NCBI GenBank assembly: GCA_037367405.1
Contig: JAZKJV010000679.1
Coordinates: 310,001-374,000 of the forward strand
Source of the DNA: Ottelia alismoides
Taxonomy: Eukaryota > Streptophyta > Magnoliopsida > Alismatales > Hydrocharitaceae
Reading direction: 5' to 3'
DNA: 64,000 nt
This document shows, one piece after another, positions 1 through 12,300 of the stretch (position 1 is its first letter; the number at the start of each line of letters is the position of its first letter). Under the pieces are notes generated by a model that was not told the DNA's origin, did not search any database, and saw only the letters and a program-made list of their open reading frames with translations. A program made the translations under genes and the position numbers.

Positions 1-1566
1 GGAAATCTTTAAACATCTTTGTACTTCCTGGATTCATAGTGAATTTTGAATGATGAGCATCATCCAGAATCTCCTGCTTCAATTCTGCCTGCGAAGGAAC
101 CCATAAGCGATTTCTAAACCCGATGCCACCATCTGCAACAACGAAGAATTTTGAATTTCCGCCTTGACTTTTCTCAGCCAAAGCATGATACTCATGATCT
201 TCTTTCTGAGCTCTTAAAACTTTTCTCTACTATTTCAGAATGTATCTGGATGCTAGATAAGATAATCTTGTCACCTTCCTTGAAAGGATTCCAAGAAACA
301 AAGTCGTCAATTAACTTCCACTTTTTGATCATCAAACATGCAGACATGGCATGCCTTTTCGGCTGAAAGCATCAGCCACAACATTTGCTTTACCTGGATG
401 GTAAGCAATTGAGAAGTCATAGTCCTTAAGGAATTCCATCCATCTTCGTTGGCACATATTCAAATCTTTTTGAGAAAATATGTATTTGAGACTTTTATAA
501 TTAGAGAAAACCTCAAATTTCTCACCATAAAGGTAGTGACGCCAGATTTTTAATGCAAATACCACAACAGCAAGCTCTAGATCATACGTAGGATAATTCC
601 TTTCATGGATCTTAACTGCCTCGAAGCATAGGCTATAACTTTTTCATTCTGCATTTGGACACATCCCAAACCATTCAAGCATGCATCAGTGTAGATGACA
701 AAACCTCCACAATCAGAAGGTAAAGTCAAGACAGGAATGGCGGTTAATCTCCTCTTCAGTTCTTGGAAGCTACGCTCACATGAAGAAGACCATTCAAATT
801 TTATCCCTTTCCTGGTCAACTCGGTTAGGGGAAGTGAAATCTTTGAGAAATCACGAATGAATCTACGATAGTATCCTGCTAAACCAAGAAAGCTTCTAAT
901 TTCTGTCACGCTCTGCGGTTGCTTCCATTCTGAGACTGCCTCGACTTTGGCTGGATCAACAGAAATCCCATCCTTGAAAATAATGTGCCCAAAGAACATG
1001 ACCTTTACCAACCAGAAATCACACTTGAAGAATTTAACATAAAGTTGATTCTGCCTCACAGTCTCCAATACGATTCTCAAGTGCTCCTCATGTTGCTCAA
1101 CACTTTGAGAATAAACAAGAATATCATCAACAAAAATAATGACAAAGTGATCTAAGAATGGTCGAAAAACCCGATTCATGAGATCCATAAAAGCGGCAAG
1201 AGCATTAGTCAATCCGAATGGCATCACACAAAACTCATAATGCCCATAGCGTGTTCGGAAAGCAGTCTTCGAGATATCCTCCTCTCAAATCCTCAATTGA
1301 TGATAGCCGGATCGCAAATCAATCTTCGAGAAGATATTTGCTGATTGGAGCTGATCAAATAAATCATCTATAAGTGGTAACGGATATTTATTCTTCACAG
1401 TCACCTGATTCAGCAGTCGATAATCAATGCATAAGCGAAGAGATCCATCCTTCTTTCTAACAAATAAAACAGGTGCACCCCTTGGTGACACACTGGGCCT
1501 GATAAATCCCAAGTCAAGCAACTCTTCTAGTTGCTTCTTTAATTCTACTAGCTCGGCAGGAGCCAT
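1..1566 (-). pseudogene. Ty3/gypsy reverse transcriptase, RNase H and start of integrase, broken
   Basis: The RT begins at 1566 with the [20 protein letters not shown] region and [14 protein letters not shown]. After a break near 1285-1227 it continues with [13 protein letters not shown], the catalytic FVDDILVYS box and [12 protein letters not shown]. RNase H follows ([14 protein letters not shown], 577-780), then after another frameshift [19 protein letters not shown] and [16 protein letters not shown] (332-565). Positions 1-330 read into the integrase HHCC region. At least three frame interruptions are present, so this is a pseudogene inside a dead element. Confidence 0.9.
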
Positions 1567-1752
1567 GCGATATGGTGCCTTGGATATTGGTACAATTTCA
1601 GGAACAAGCTCAATAGTAAAATCAATCTCCCGCTGAGGTGGGGGTCCAGGGAATTCTTCTGGAAAAAAATCAGGAAACTCCCGAACGACATCGAGATCAG
1701 AAAAAGATATGGTTGATGGCTCAATCCTAATAATACTGGCAAGATAGGCTTC

Positions 1753-2468
1753 TCACCCTTTCAAGATCATGCGATGTGCCTTCATGGTAGAAATAATGCA
1801 CCGTTCGAAATCGATGGCATGTCCTTTAATAACAATACCTAGAATCTGATGGCCTGCGACGATCACCCTCTTCTTACAACAATCAATAATACAATGATAT
1901 CGAGATAGCCAATCCATCTCAAGGATGATATCGAAGTCTGTCAACTCCATGACAATGAGGCCACTGGGCAGCTCATGACCCTCAATTATTAATGGAGCAT
2001 CTTGAATATACTCCAATGCTTTGACTTTTCAACCGTAGGTGTAGTGACTATTAGATCAATATCTAAAACTTTTGGTTTGGCATCCATGCTTTTTACTAGA
2101 GCCTCGGAAATAAAGCATTGTGTAGCACCAGTATCAAAAAGGATCTTTGCATGCAAATTATCAATAAGAAGGGTACCTTCAATGACCTTGTCCTCCTTAG
2201 CAGCAACATCTCCAGTGGTGAGAGCGTATAGACGAGCAGGAACCTTTAGCTTTTGATCTTTTCCTTGAGTTGCAGACTGCCTCCTGGGCTTCGGACAATC
2301 ACGAACAAAGTGTCCTTCCTCTCCACAGTTCAGACACTGACCATTCTTGAGATAGCATTCTCCAGGATGAAAACGGTGACAAAGAGCATTCATGAAATCT
2401 GTTGTTTTGCCCTGACTTGGAGGTTTGCTTCTACTTCTGAGAATTTTTGAAATTTTTATTCCTCCCAA
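1753..2468 (-). pseudogene. Ty3/gypsy nucleocapsid zinc knuckle and aspartic protease, broken
   Basis: The frame 2468-1989 carries a CCHC knuckle CLNCGEEGHFVRDC (C-X2-C-X4-H-X4-C) followed by a retropepsin active-site motif ILFDTGATQCFIS. The protease continues in another frame (2016-1753) with FDIILEMDWLSRYHCIIDC, a conserved C-terminal protease segment of plant gypsy elements. The switch between the frames is a frameshift. Family function: RNA packaging and polyprotein cleavage. Confidence 0.85.
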
Positions 2469-3234
2469 ATCGATCCTTCCGATCGTTGCATGGCTTCTCC
2501 TCCTTTCTTCGCAAGAAATCTCTCTCCATGGTTGTGGTGCTGGCTAGAGCATCCTCTATAGTCTTCGGCATGCTGGAAAGATCCTTCGATCTTAAAGAAG
2601 GGTGAAGTCCCTCAATGAACTTCTGAGTCATCCGATACTCATCTGAACATAAGTGTGGAGCATACTTTAGTAAGCGATGAAACTTGTTGTTATATTCAAC
2701 AACATTCATATCCTCTTGCTTCGGATTAATAAACTCGTGCCCCTTAATCAGCTGCAAGTGCATAGGAATATACTGCTCCTGAAAGAGCTTAACAAACTCG
2801 TCCCACAGAATAATCTCTTCTTTTTCAAATTTCCGCAACTGGCAACTAGTCCACCAGTCCTTAGCAAGACCTTTCAGTTGATGAGTAGCGAAGGAGACCT
2901 TGCTATGATCTGGACATCTGATTGCATCAAACAGTTTTTCTATCTCCTCCAGCCATCAATCTACTACCTTAGCATCCACTATACCATCAAAGCTAGGTGG
3001 GCTCACCTTTAAGAATCTCTCAAAGGTGACTTCATCCCGATGCTCCTCACGAAGACGTCTTTCTCTATCAAGACGCCTTTCACGACGTCTCTGATCCATG
3101 TCCTTGCTCTGGTGGTGATCAACTTGATCACGAATCAGCTGGGAGAGCTCTTCGACCGTCTTCATCACTTTGGCATTCTGTACTTCCAAATCGTGGGAGC
3201 GACGACTCCGCTTACGGTTTGAGGCGGTCAACAT
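2431..3234 (-). pseudogene. Ty3/gypsy gag, broken
   Basis: Two overlapping minus-strand reading frames together give a retrotransposon gag. The first part (3234-2956) has a charged, arginine-rich stretch and ends near PPSFDGIVDAKVVD. The second part (2838-2431) contains LWDEFVKLFQEQYIP and FIEGLHPSLR, typical of the plant retrotrans_gag capsid domain. The frame is lost between the two parts and again before the zinc knuckle. In a working element the product forms the virus-like particle. Confidence 0.85.
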
Positions 3235-3350
3235 CTACGAATAGCGACGATAAATTAGTCAGCTAATCCAAACATAATCTATAATAATTATCAGTCATCC
3301 TAAAATTGGATAATATTCCTCTAATCTTCCATTTGACTCTGATACCATGT

Positions 3351-4580
3351 TGTCACTTCCCGAACCTCGAAACATGGGAAAAATTGCGGAAGCAACCCAA
3401 AACAATGAAAAAAATTCAAGTCCAGGGACGAGACAAAAATGCAATATTCCATAAATAACATTCAGTGTGTCATACATAATGGAAGAATAAAGGAAATTAA
3501 CCAATAAATAATGACTCATCAAGTCTGAACTATACAATAAAATTAATTAAGTCTATCCGTACAATGACTTAAGAGGATAGAAAATATCAAAGACTCTTCA
3601 ATCCAGCCAACGACCAACCCTATTGCTTTCCTCTAAGCTGCAATGTTATAAATCAATATTAGTCAAACGAATTTGACTAAGTATGCACCAATAATTTATG
3701 AGGCATGCCATCATAACCATATACAATGAGTAGTAAAGAAAAAAAATACGATGACAATTCCATGTGATAAGGAATATAAATCAATAAATAAATGATGAAC
3801 AATAATAAGACTTTTTCAATTATGTCAATCATCATGGGATAAGAATGACAATTCAATAAATTTCCTTGAATATCACAAATTTTGAGACTATCATTTCAAT
3901 ATCCATATCAAATATAAATCAATACCATCTGCCGACACCAGGCAGCCCGAGCTTGGATAGAAGTCATCACGTTCCTTTAAATCAAAATTTTAAATCTAAA
4001 ATAAATATCAATACGAGGTTTCCTATCCAAACCCCAATGCAATGGACAGCAGTAGTGAGTCAATCGCTATAGCGGAAAATTGTTCGGAAGTAGTGTAGGA
4101 TTACCCGCCTACAACGGTCAATTGGCGGATTTAACTGTCCGTGCGGCACCCGACCAGGTCAAAGTCTCTAATGGACCAACAATGAACAATGTCTACTCCC
4201 GCACAATGGTGGTGTCAAGAACAATAACTTATTTTTCAATAAAAATATTTGAACAAAAAAATGCAAATTAAACTATATATAAATAATGATGTATCTATCT
4301 CTGCAAGATTTAACAACTAATTCGTAGATACGCATGATGGCTAAATGTCAAATTAACTCTTGTTTACCTAGATTTTTAACACATAAATATAATCGAAACA
4401 TTTTACAGAGATGAGATAAAATAACATTCTTATTAAAAAAAACTCGAAGTGGGGTATAAATAATAATGGTATGCGACATAAATTAACGTACATACCTTGA
4501 CAAGAAATCAATATAGATTGATCCGTACGACTTTTCGTCCCCGAAATCAGAGGTCGCCTAAACACAAGAAATATATCTTA
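3351..4580 (-). repeat. 5' LTR of the Ty3/gypsy element (right end not resolved)
   Basis: The LTR begins at 3351 with TGTCACTTCCCGAACC, directly after the primer-binding site at 3337-3347, which fixes the inner boundary. The element points left, so this is its 5' LTR. I could not find a convincing outer end because the partner LTR is outside the window. A gypsy-like motif (CGTCCCCGAAAT) at about 4535-4547 suggests retrotransposon sequence to at least 4.58 kb; the LTR could be longer. Confidence 0.5.
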
Positions 4581-5810
4581 ACCCAAACACAAGCCATAAA
4601 ACATCTTATCTACCCCCGGTTTCCGGTTGCTATGTTTTTTTACTGATCGTATCCAATTAGTAGGTTAATAATAATAAGGCTCTCATGATGGTTGGACCAA
4701 TTCACACACACAATCACGTTTGGTTTAAAAAAAATTCTCTCCAAAATGTTAGTCTTCAAGTCCTATAACTTGATACAGATTGTTTAATATATACTCCGAT
4801 CGAAAATTTGTCAATTTGTAATTCTCTGGAATTTCTGACGACGAATCAACCCCTCAAAAAAAGAATAAGATCATGATACTCAATTGTGGATGATTAACAA
4901 CTTAAGATATCACGTTAATATACTCCCAGTGATGTCACACTTTTATTTATGAGAAAATAGATGTACATGGTAGATGGATTCCAACTTTATTTCTTAAAAG
5001 ATACCCAAGGCACAGCTTCGACAAAAGAAACAAGAGTGTAAAAAAATTCTAACGCGACTAATTATATTCACATGTTACACGTTAGACATTGTCAATGTCA
5101 CGGGAACATAAGTTGAATCGGGTGCTTAAGATTAGTTAGATTTCTATTCTATACATATGTGCCCATTCTATTAGGCAATTAGATCTTAAAAAAACGCAAT
5201 TAGCATTGATATGAGAAAAAGAATACCTCGACGGAAACTCTAACTGATCTTGATCCTTCACCCAACCAAAACAAAGGATCTTGCGGATTGCACGCAAGCG
5301 TTCCGGCACTACTTGATAAAACCCGAGACTATGAGAAGATGGTCCCAAGAAGTAGAGAACACAATGCAACGAGTCTCGCAAAGGATATGTTTATGCAGTG
5401 TTTCCAGGGAGAAGCGCTACATGTTGTACTTAAAGGCATGAATGGGATGCCAAAATGTGACGTGAGATTTTTAAGGGTAGCGGCCTTTGATTTGATAAAA
5501 GGAATCGCCAAACAGATTATGAGTCTGTTATGACTCAGTCAAATCTAAACAAAATCAATCCCCCCTTTTTTTGTCAATCCGTTGCAACTTCTTACCCTTT
5601 TATATTATATTTTTTTGTTGATAATTAATGTTATCATATATTTGATACATATATTGTTTATTTATTTTTGATGTTCGACGAATTTGTTTTGTTTTTTTAA
5701 ATTAACAACCTTTTAGGTATATTTATATAATACACTCTTATTCCTTCTATATATTTTTTTATATAGAAGTTTCATCTTTTTTTCCCAAAACACCCCTACC
5801 AAAAATTCAG
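4581..5810. other. Intergenic or LTR-derived, no gene recognised
   Basis: Mostly AT-rich. The segment 5220-5530 is less AT-rich and has short overlapping reading frames on both strands, but none resembles a known protein. It could be the outer part of the gypsy LTR. Nothing else is supported. Confidence 0.4.
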
Positions 5811-6867
5811 GTGTTACATTTCCTCACTCATCCCCCTCCAACCCTTCCTTCTCCTCCAACCACCTCCTCTCCCGCATCTCCCCCTCCGACCCCTCCTCCT
5901 CTAACCACCTCCTCCACCGCCCCTCCCCCTCCAACCCCTCCCCCTCCATCCCATCATCCTCATCCTCCACCACCTCCTCCATCGTTGCTGTCGCCGCTGC
6001 CCATTTCCCCTTCTCTCCTCCTTCACCCCTCTTCCTCCAACCCCCCTCCTCTTCCCCTCCATTCTTCTACTTCCTCCTCTTTATTTTATCTCTCTTTACT
6101 CTACTTTATCCATCCACCAAATCAATAAAATATTTGTATTTTCATAGAAAACCCACCTTTTAGCGATCTGATGATTTTTTATATTATTTTTTTTAGGGAA
6201 TTATCATGAACCAATTAATCACAAAATTGAGACTGCTAAACAAATCCCTAAAAATCTCATGTTGCAACAGGAAAACTGTTTTTGTCCATCTTCTCTCTGC
6301 CTCCAACGCCTCCTCGTACACCCCTTCCGATGCAGTTCCTCCTCCTTTGAGCACCTCCTCTATCGCAAGACCTTCCTCATTTAATTCTCCCACCGAAGCT
6401 CTCCAAGGCTACCATTAACCCCTAGAGGTCCACGCTCCAGGACTTCCTCCTTCACATGAGATGGTCCCCGTGAGGATACTCACCTTCATCTGTCAATCAT
6501 TATCACCTCCTCTACAGGGCATCGCAGGTGCAAGAGATGAAGTCGTAGCCATGAAACACCGCAACTCAAACCCATCGGCGGGAGGGGGCCTGCAATTGGT
6601 GGAGGATGAGGGGAAGGAGCAACAACGATAGAAGGGCTGACGAGAGGAGGTGGCATTGTGCAGAGGGGCGAGGGGATTTGTTCTAACACTTAGGCCCCTG
6701 TTAATAAAACCATAGTTTGTATAAACCATGGTTTAGTTAACTCATTGACGGTGAAACTAATGGAAGGGCACAAGTGATAACGGTGAAAAAAAGCAAGGGC
6801 TAATAAATATTCCAAAAAAGTGAGAGGTAATTGATATTGTAATATCTAAGTAAGGCTTAATTGATAA
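5811..6867. mobile_element. Relic of a MULE, right terminal inverted repeat and pyrimidine-rich interior
   Basis: The right end (about 6716-6867) is clearly related to the inverted repeat of the Pack-MULE at 42098-43875. It shares the AACCATGGTT-like block, the CAACTCATTGA-like block and repeated phrases of the type GGGCACAAGTGATA, and it ends in AAAAATCC. A subterminal block at 6205-6235 (ATGAACCAATTAATCA) also matches that element at 42470-42485. The interior at 5815-6110 is almost pure C and T and would encode only low-complexity proline-rich peptides. No left inverted repeat or TSD was found, so the copy is truncated or too diverged. Confidence 0.5.
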
Positions 6868-7773
6868 AAATCCTATTTTACATTCTCACGAACGTGGAAT
6901 AAACAAGAACATCTCAGAAAAAATATTTTTCTAAGTTTATTTATTTCTTTTCTAACTTCAGAAACTAAAATCCCTAAAAATAGAAAAAAAATTTCTTAAA
7001 TTTTGAAAACCCCAAAATCCTTCACAAAAATCTATAAAATGTTCAAAAATATTATTTTCTATTTTATAAATTTCTCTATATAATTGTTTATAAATTAAAA
7101 TTGATTTGAAGAATTTGGACCTATTTTGTTATTTTTAATCTTCATTTCAACTTTGGGAACTTATTAAATCCATGATGAAGGGTATTTTTTACTTTAAAAA
7201 TATATAGAATTAGTAAAACTCACTAAAAATCCAAAAATAGAAAAAATTTATTTAAAACCCAAAATCATTTTTTTTCTATATTTTGCCTATTTTATTAGTT
7301 TTATAATTGTATTATCCATTATTGTATATAGTCTTATATATCCTACACTACTTATAAAAAAGTACAAAATCAAAAAAATATAAAAAGAAAATACAAAAAA
7401 ATATAAAATGAAAAATGAAATATAAAATATAAATATAAATAAATTAAAATGCAAAATTAAAAACCCATGAAAAAATAGACAAGAATCACATAATCACTTT
7501 TTGCACATGGGTTGGTCCAATCTATCCAGTTTTGCTCCCTTCGACTCTCTACATATACTTACACCTATATACATAGAGTTATAATAAATTTTAACTACAT
7601 AATTTATTTTGCAATGTTTATATTTATTTGTGAGTTAATTGTTGATTAATTGAGATTTTTTCAACAGTTATCACATCAATTGGATATCTTATCTTGTGAC
7701 ATTTATAGACCCTCTCAAAATCTCAATTATCACTTTGTACCTCTTTTCCGTAACTCTAGTTGTGACGTATGTG
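6868..7773. other. AT-rich intergenic DNA, no gene seen
   Basis: Very AT-rich sequence with many A and T runs (6900-7480) and no coherent reading frame. It forms the left flank of the LINE insertion. Nothing else can be supported. Confidence 0.6.
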
Positions 7774-7785
7774 AGGTTGAACGTA

Positions 7786-7905
7786 ATCCTAATGACCATC
7801 ATTCCGTCATGGCGGGATTCCGTCATGACCGTCACTTTGTACCTGAGGTTGTACCTCTTTCCCATGACCATCATTCCGTCATGGCGGGATATCTGCGGTG
7901 AACCC
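7786..7905 (+). repeat. Patchwork 5' end of the LINE
   Basis: This stretch contains two copies of ATTCCGTCATGGCGGGAT (7800-7817 and 7872-7889) that also occur inside ORF1 at about 8043-8060; the second copy continues like ORF1 through ATATCTGCGGTG. Between them lie CACTTTGTACCT, GAGGTTG and TACCTCTTTCC, all matching target DNA just upstream of the insertion (7732-7780). It looks like filler DNA made at the 5' junction from the element's own RNA and the target. Confidence 0.6.
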
Positions 7906-7910
7906 ACCTA

Positions 7911-9347
7911 ATGAACCCTAATCCTTCCTCGTCCACCCCCCCTCCTCCTCCCCCTCCGCCGCCTTCTGCGGCTCAACCACCTCCTTTCCCCCAGCACCCT
8001 CCCTCCTTTGACAACCCCAACCACATTGCCCTCCCCCTACCTATTCCGTCATGGCGGGATATCTGCGGTGTGCCCCGGGCAGACCCCCCTCGTTCAAGAA
8101 GGTTGGCTTTCTCTCCTCCTGTCCTCATGGAGGGGGAAGAGGTGGCCTTCGTCGATGCGTCCGAGGCTGGGGCGCTGGATAGATTATGGGAGAATACCTT
8201 GGTATTCTACGTCCTTGGCAAGCGGCCGTTCTTCAAGCTGCTCTCTAACTTTGTTCATAGGGTCTGGAGGCCATCAGGCGAGGCAAAGCTTATTCCCCGA
8301 CCGAACGGCTTCTACTATCTCAAGCTTGCGAGTGAGGAAGACTGCCAAAGGATTCTTACGGGAGGCCCATGGCTATTCCAAGGAAGGTTCATGGCAATCC
8401 GTCGTTGGGAAGCTGATGTTTGCCTTGAGAAGGAAATGCTCGCCGAGCTCCCCTTATGGGTTCGCTTCCATGGTCTGAGCCTCGGCCACACATCGGAAAT
8501 CATTCTAAATAAATTGGGCAGCCTGCTGGGAACCCCCTTGTTTATGGACGCCGCGACGGCTTCGGGGCATAGTGACGGGTATGCCAGATGTTGTATATCC
8601 ATTCATGCCTCAAAGATAATACCCCCTTCTGTCCCCCTTGTTTTCTTCTCCGGGAAAAGGTTGAACATTGGGGTTGAGCTTGAATGGCACCCTCCTACAT
8701 GCACCCAATGCGTTTCCTTCGGGCACAGAACGAAGGAATGCCCTTATAGGCAGCAAATCTCAGGCAGTTCCACTGTGGTTACCGGCAAAGAACGTTCTCG
8801 GGAGGTTTCTGCAACGGGGAACGTCCATTCTGAAAGCCCTCCATTCTCCGGCTCTGCTAATGCTCCAGAGATGCCGCACGGTAATGCTGATGCTTCAGAG
8901 ACGCTGCACGGTAATGCTGATGTCCCAGAGACGCCGCTCGATAATGCTAATGCTGATGCTCCGGAGACGCCGCGCCGCGACAGGGGGAATTCCGTTGCTC
9001 GCAGGGCCCCTGCACCGCCTCCCTCCCCTAAGCATCACAGGCGTCACCCCACCTCAAGCAAGGTTTCTTCTTCTTTCGCTTTTGGAACAAGGCACCTGCT
9101 TCAGAGGAAGGCTCCCTCCACAAAAAAACTACCTGTTACTATGGTTGCTGGCTCCTCCTCTCATCCAATTGACCTCAATAGGCCCTTTCTGGAGGCTGAA
9201 GACCAATCCTCTCATCTATCTGGGGATATTCCCATTATTGCGGAAGTTAATCAGGCTTGGTCTACCGCTACTCACAAAAAAAAGAAGCCTACAAAGGCCG
9301 CCTCTAAGGACAATGGGCATTCAGTGCCCAAGCAATCCTCTATCTAA
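7911..9347 (+). CDS. LINE ORF1, DUF4283 and zinc-knuckle RNA-binding protein
   Basis: 478 codons, open throughout. After a proline-rich N-terminus (about residues 5-30), residues about 70-210 match the DUF4283 domain of plant LINE ORF1 proteins (LVFYVLGKRPFFKLL, GGPWLFQGRFMAIRRW, LPLWVRFHGLSLGH). A CCHC knuckle CTQCVSFGHRTKEC follows (C-X2-C-X4-H-X4-C, about residue 265). Residues about 310-350 hold an imperfect tandem repeat of the type NADAPETP. The C-terminus has a HPIDLNRPFLEAEDQ block shared with the second LINE of the window. Family role: nucleic-acid binding in the LINE ribonucleoprotein. ORF2 starts 6 bp after the stop, so translation may be coupled. Confidence 0.9.
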   Translation: MNPNPSSSTPPPPPPPPPSAAQPPPFPQHPPSFDNPNHIALPLPIPSWRDICGVPRADPPRSRRLAFSPPVLMEGEEVAFVDASEAGALDRLWENTLVFYVLGKRPFFKLLSNFVHRVWRPSGEAKLIPRPNGFYYLKLASEEDCQRILTGGPWLFQGRFMAIRRWEADVCLEKEMLAELPLWVRFHGLSLGHTSEIILNKLGSLLGTPLFMDAATASGHSDGYARCCISIHASKIIPPSVPLVFFSGKRLNIGVELEWHPPTCTQCVSFGHRTKECPYRQQISGSSTVVTGKERSREVSATGNVHSESPPFSGSANAPEMPHGNADASETLHGNADVPETPLDNANADAPETPRRDRGNSVARRAPAPPPSPKHHRRHPTSSKVSSSFAFGTRHLLQRKAPSTKKLPVTMVAGSSSHPIDLNRPFLEAEDQSSHLSGDIPIIAEVNQAWSTATHKKKKPTKAASKDNGHSVPKQSSI

Positions 9348-9353
9348 TCTTCT

Positions 9354-12300
9354 ATGTCTGTGGTAGTCTGCAATGCTCGCGGGCTCAATAAGCCCCGTAA
9401 GCTCGCTGCCATTCTGAAGGAACTCCGGTCCAAAAATGCGGAAATAATTGGCTTAGTAGAGACTAAGATCAGGCCTAACAACAGGCGTACCTTCTCTGAG
9501 GCAATTCCCAATGGCTGGGAATATGTACACAATAACACCCCACTAGGGAGAATTTTTTTGCTCTGGAATTCAAGTACTTGGGGTTGTATACAGATTGGTG
9601 CCCACCCCCAGGCACTAACACTGTGTTGCACCAACCTTGGTGGCTTTCGCTTCCATCTCACGGTGGTTTACGGTGAGAATTGCCCCAGACTGCGTAGAGA
9701 CCTCTGGGAACATCTTCGTATGACTAAAGGCTTTGTAAATGGCCCATGGCTAGTTTTGGGGGATTTTAACGTAGTGCGATTCTCCTCCGAGAAGATTGGT
9801 GGCCGCGCGCCCGCGAGAAATTCGCTGAATGAATTCAATAACTGCCTTGACGATTGTGGACTCTCAGATATGGAGGCCACTGGGAATCATTGGTCTTGGA
9901 ACAACTGCTCAGTGGGGCCGAATCGGATTGCGGCTCGCCTTGATCGGGCACTTGTCAATGATGCTCTTTTAACAACTCTGCCATTAGCCAAACTGTGCTA
10001 CGCTCCGCTCCCCCAATCGGACCATCTTCTTCTGGTGGTGGCTCTCGGTTCTAGATCTTCGAAGCGGTGCCCTTTCCGTTTTTTCGACTACTGGACTAAC
10101 AGGTTGGGCTACCATGATGTCGTCTCAAGAAGCTGGAACTGCACTGCTCGTGGTAATCCCCTTTTTCGCCTTGCCCGGAAACTTAAAAATGTTAAACTTG
10201 CCTTGAAAGAATGGGCTTCAAAGGAAGCAAATGTCCTGGATGAGTCAAAAAGTGCAAAGACTTTCCATGAAATAATTACATCTTATCTTGCGGACAATCC
10301 TTTAGACCCTATTCTGGCTCAGCTGGACGCGGATGTTAAAGCATATCTATTGCTCCTGGAAGAAGATCTCGAATCGGTTTGGAAGCAGAAAAGCAGGATT
10401 GACTGGCTAAATCTTGGTGATCGTAATACAAGTTTTTTTCACCTTAATGCTCGTGTCAGAACCTCCAGAAACTTCATTATGCAGCTCATTGATGAGCAGG
10501 GTTGCGTCATTGATCGGGCCTCTGATGTGGCGGGAGCAGCAGTGGAGTATTTCACTGGTCTTCTTTCTCCATCAGCTTCGGACCATGTTAGGCCCGCGCC
10601 GCCGCCTCCTAAACGTTGCCTTACTAATCATGCTAGGAACTGGCTGGTAAGACCGTTTGAGGACGTAGAGATTTGGAATGCTTTATCTTCCATCGGTTCG
10701 TCAAAAGCCCCGGGGCCGGATGGTTTCAATGCAAACTTCTTCAAATTACACTGGAACTTGGTCAAGGATGATGTCAATGACGCGATGCGCTTCCTCTATA
10801 ATGGTGGCGGAATGGTTAGGGAGGTTAACCACACCTTCCTCACCCTTATACCAAAAGTTCAAACACCGGCGGGCATTGGTGATTATCGGCCTATTTCGGG
10901 ATGCAACGTAATCTATAAGATATTTGCAAGGTTATTGGCCAGCAGATTATCAGCCGTCCTACCCCACCTCATCTCCCTCAATCAAACAGCTTTTATCAAG
11001 GGCAGATTAATCAGTGATAACATTCGTCTGGCTAATGAAGTTCTTCATGGTTTCGATAGAAGGTCTTCTCGGAACAAAGCTTGCTTGAAAATCGATCTAT
11101 CCAAAGCATTTGACTCTATTGATCACAACTTCATCCTTGATGCCCTCTCAGCTATGGGTTTTTGTAACAAATGGATTAACTGGATTGCGAACTGCATTAC
11201 TACCACATCTTTCTCAATTCTTGTTAACGGTTCTCCTAATGGTATGTTCAGGGGTACTCGCGGCCTAAGGCAAGGGGATCCTCTTAGCCCTCTTCTATTC
11301 ACTATTGGAATGGAATCCCTCACATCCTTAATTGATTTGGCTGAAAATGATGGTAGATTCCTTCCAATGGGCCGGGGTCATTCTGCGGCACCTTCTCATC
11401 TGATTTATGCGGACGACCTTCTGTTCTTTTGTAAGGGCTCCCTTCGCTCTCTCAATCAGGTTAAGGAGATTCTTTGCAATTTCGAATTAATATCTGGTTT
11501 GAAATTGAATCCGAGGAAAAGCAAAATTTTCAGATCTAAATGGGCATCTCCTGATTTCACCGCAACGCTTCAATTGGGAATTCTGCAGCAAGCTCTCCCT
11601 TCTACTTATCTCGGCCTTCCTCTTGCCTCTTCTTTCTGGAGGTGTTGCGACTCTAGAGGTTTGGAAGATCGGATCAGGCGACTTATTAATGGTTGGCGCA
11701 CCTCCTCTCTGTCTATGGCTGGGCGTGCTCAGCTTCTAAACACAGTGATCCGGGGTGTCTACTTATTTTGGATTGCGGGTGCTCTCATTCCAACCACGAA
11801 TGTCAAAAAGCTTGATATGATTTGTGCAGATTTCCTATGGGGAAGAAGGCGCCACGATATATCCTGGGCTTCTATTTGCCTCCCTAAGTCTGAAGGGGGC
11901 ATGGGCTTGAAATCTTTTGTTGACCTTCGTGAGGCTATGATCGCTTCTTGGGTGTGGAGGCTTCTTACCGCGGAAACGTCAATCTGGGCCGATTTTATGC
12001 GCAGGAAATATTTGACTTCCGGTTCGTTTTGGGATATCCAGGCCTCCCCCTCCGCTTCCAGGTTATGGCGCCGAATGCTGGACATTAGACCCAAAATTCG
12101 CAATGCAATTAGTGGGGATGCTCCCCCCTTCATATGGGTCCATTCCCATAGGGGTTTCTCCTTTGCGGCCGCTTTTGATCTGCTCCGTCCTAGGGGCTTG
12201 CTGGTTTCCTGGGCCCATATCGTTTGGGACCGTCGAACTCCTCCCCGTTGCGCTTTCACCCTTTACCGTGCTGTTCTCAAGAGGCTACCCACTGCTGACT

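Larger units (their letters stand above)
1..3347 (-). mobile_element. Ty3/gypsy LTR retrotransposon, decayed, left part outside window
   Basis: On the minus strand the order is primer-binding site (3337-3347, complementary to initiator-Met tRNA, TGGTATCAGAG read on the minus strand), gag, zinc knuckle, aspartic protease, reverse transcriptase, RNase H, and the start of an integrase zinc-binding region at 1-150 (translated ILDDAHHSKFTMNPGSTKM). The rest of the integrase and the 3' LTR lie left of the window. PR-RT-RH-IN order makes it Ty3/gypsy (Metaviridae type), probably a chromovirus, although the chromodomain region is not visible. Reading frames are broken at several places, so the copy is not autonomous. 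Confidence 0.93.

Noticed and set aside
5811..6128. 105-codon proline-rich open frame
   Set aside because: Almost pure C/T low-complexity DNA inside a MULE relic; no domain or conserved motif.
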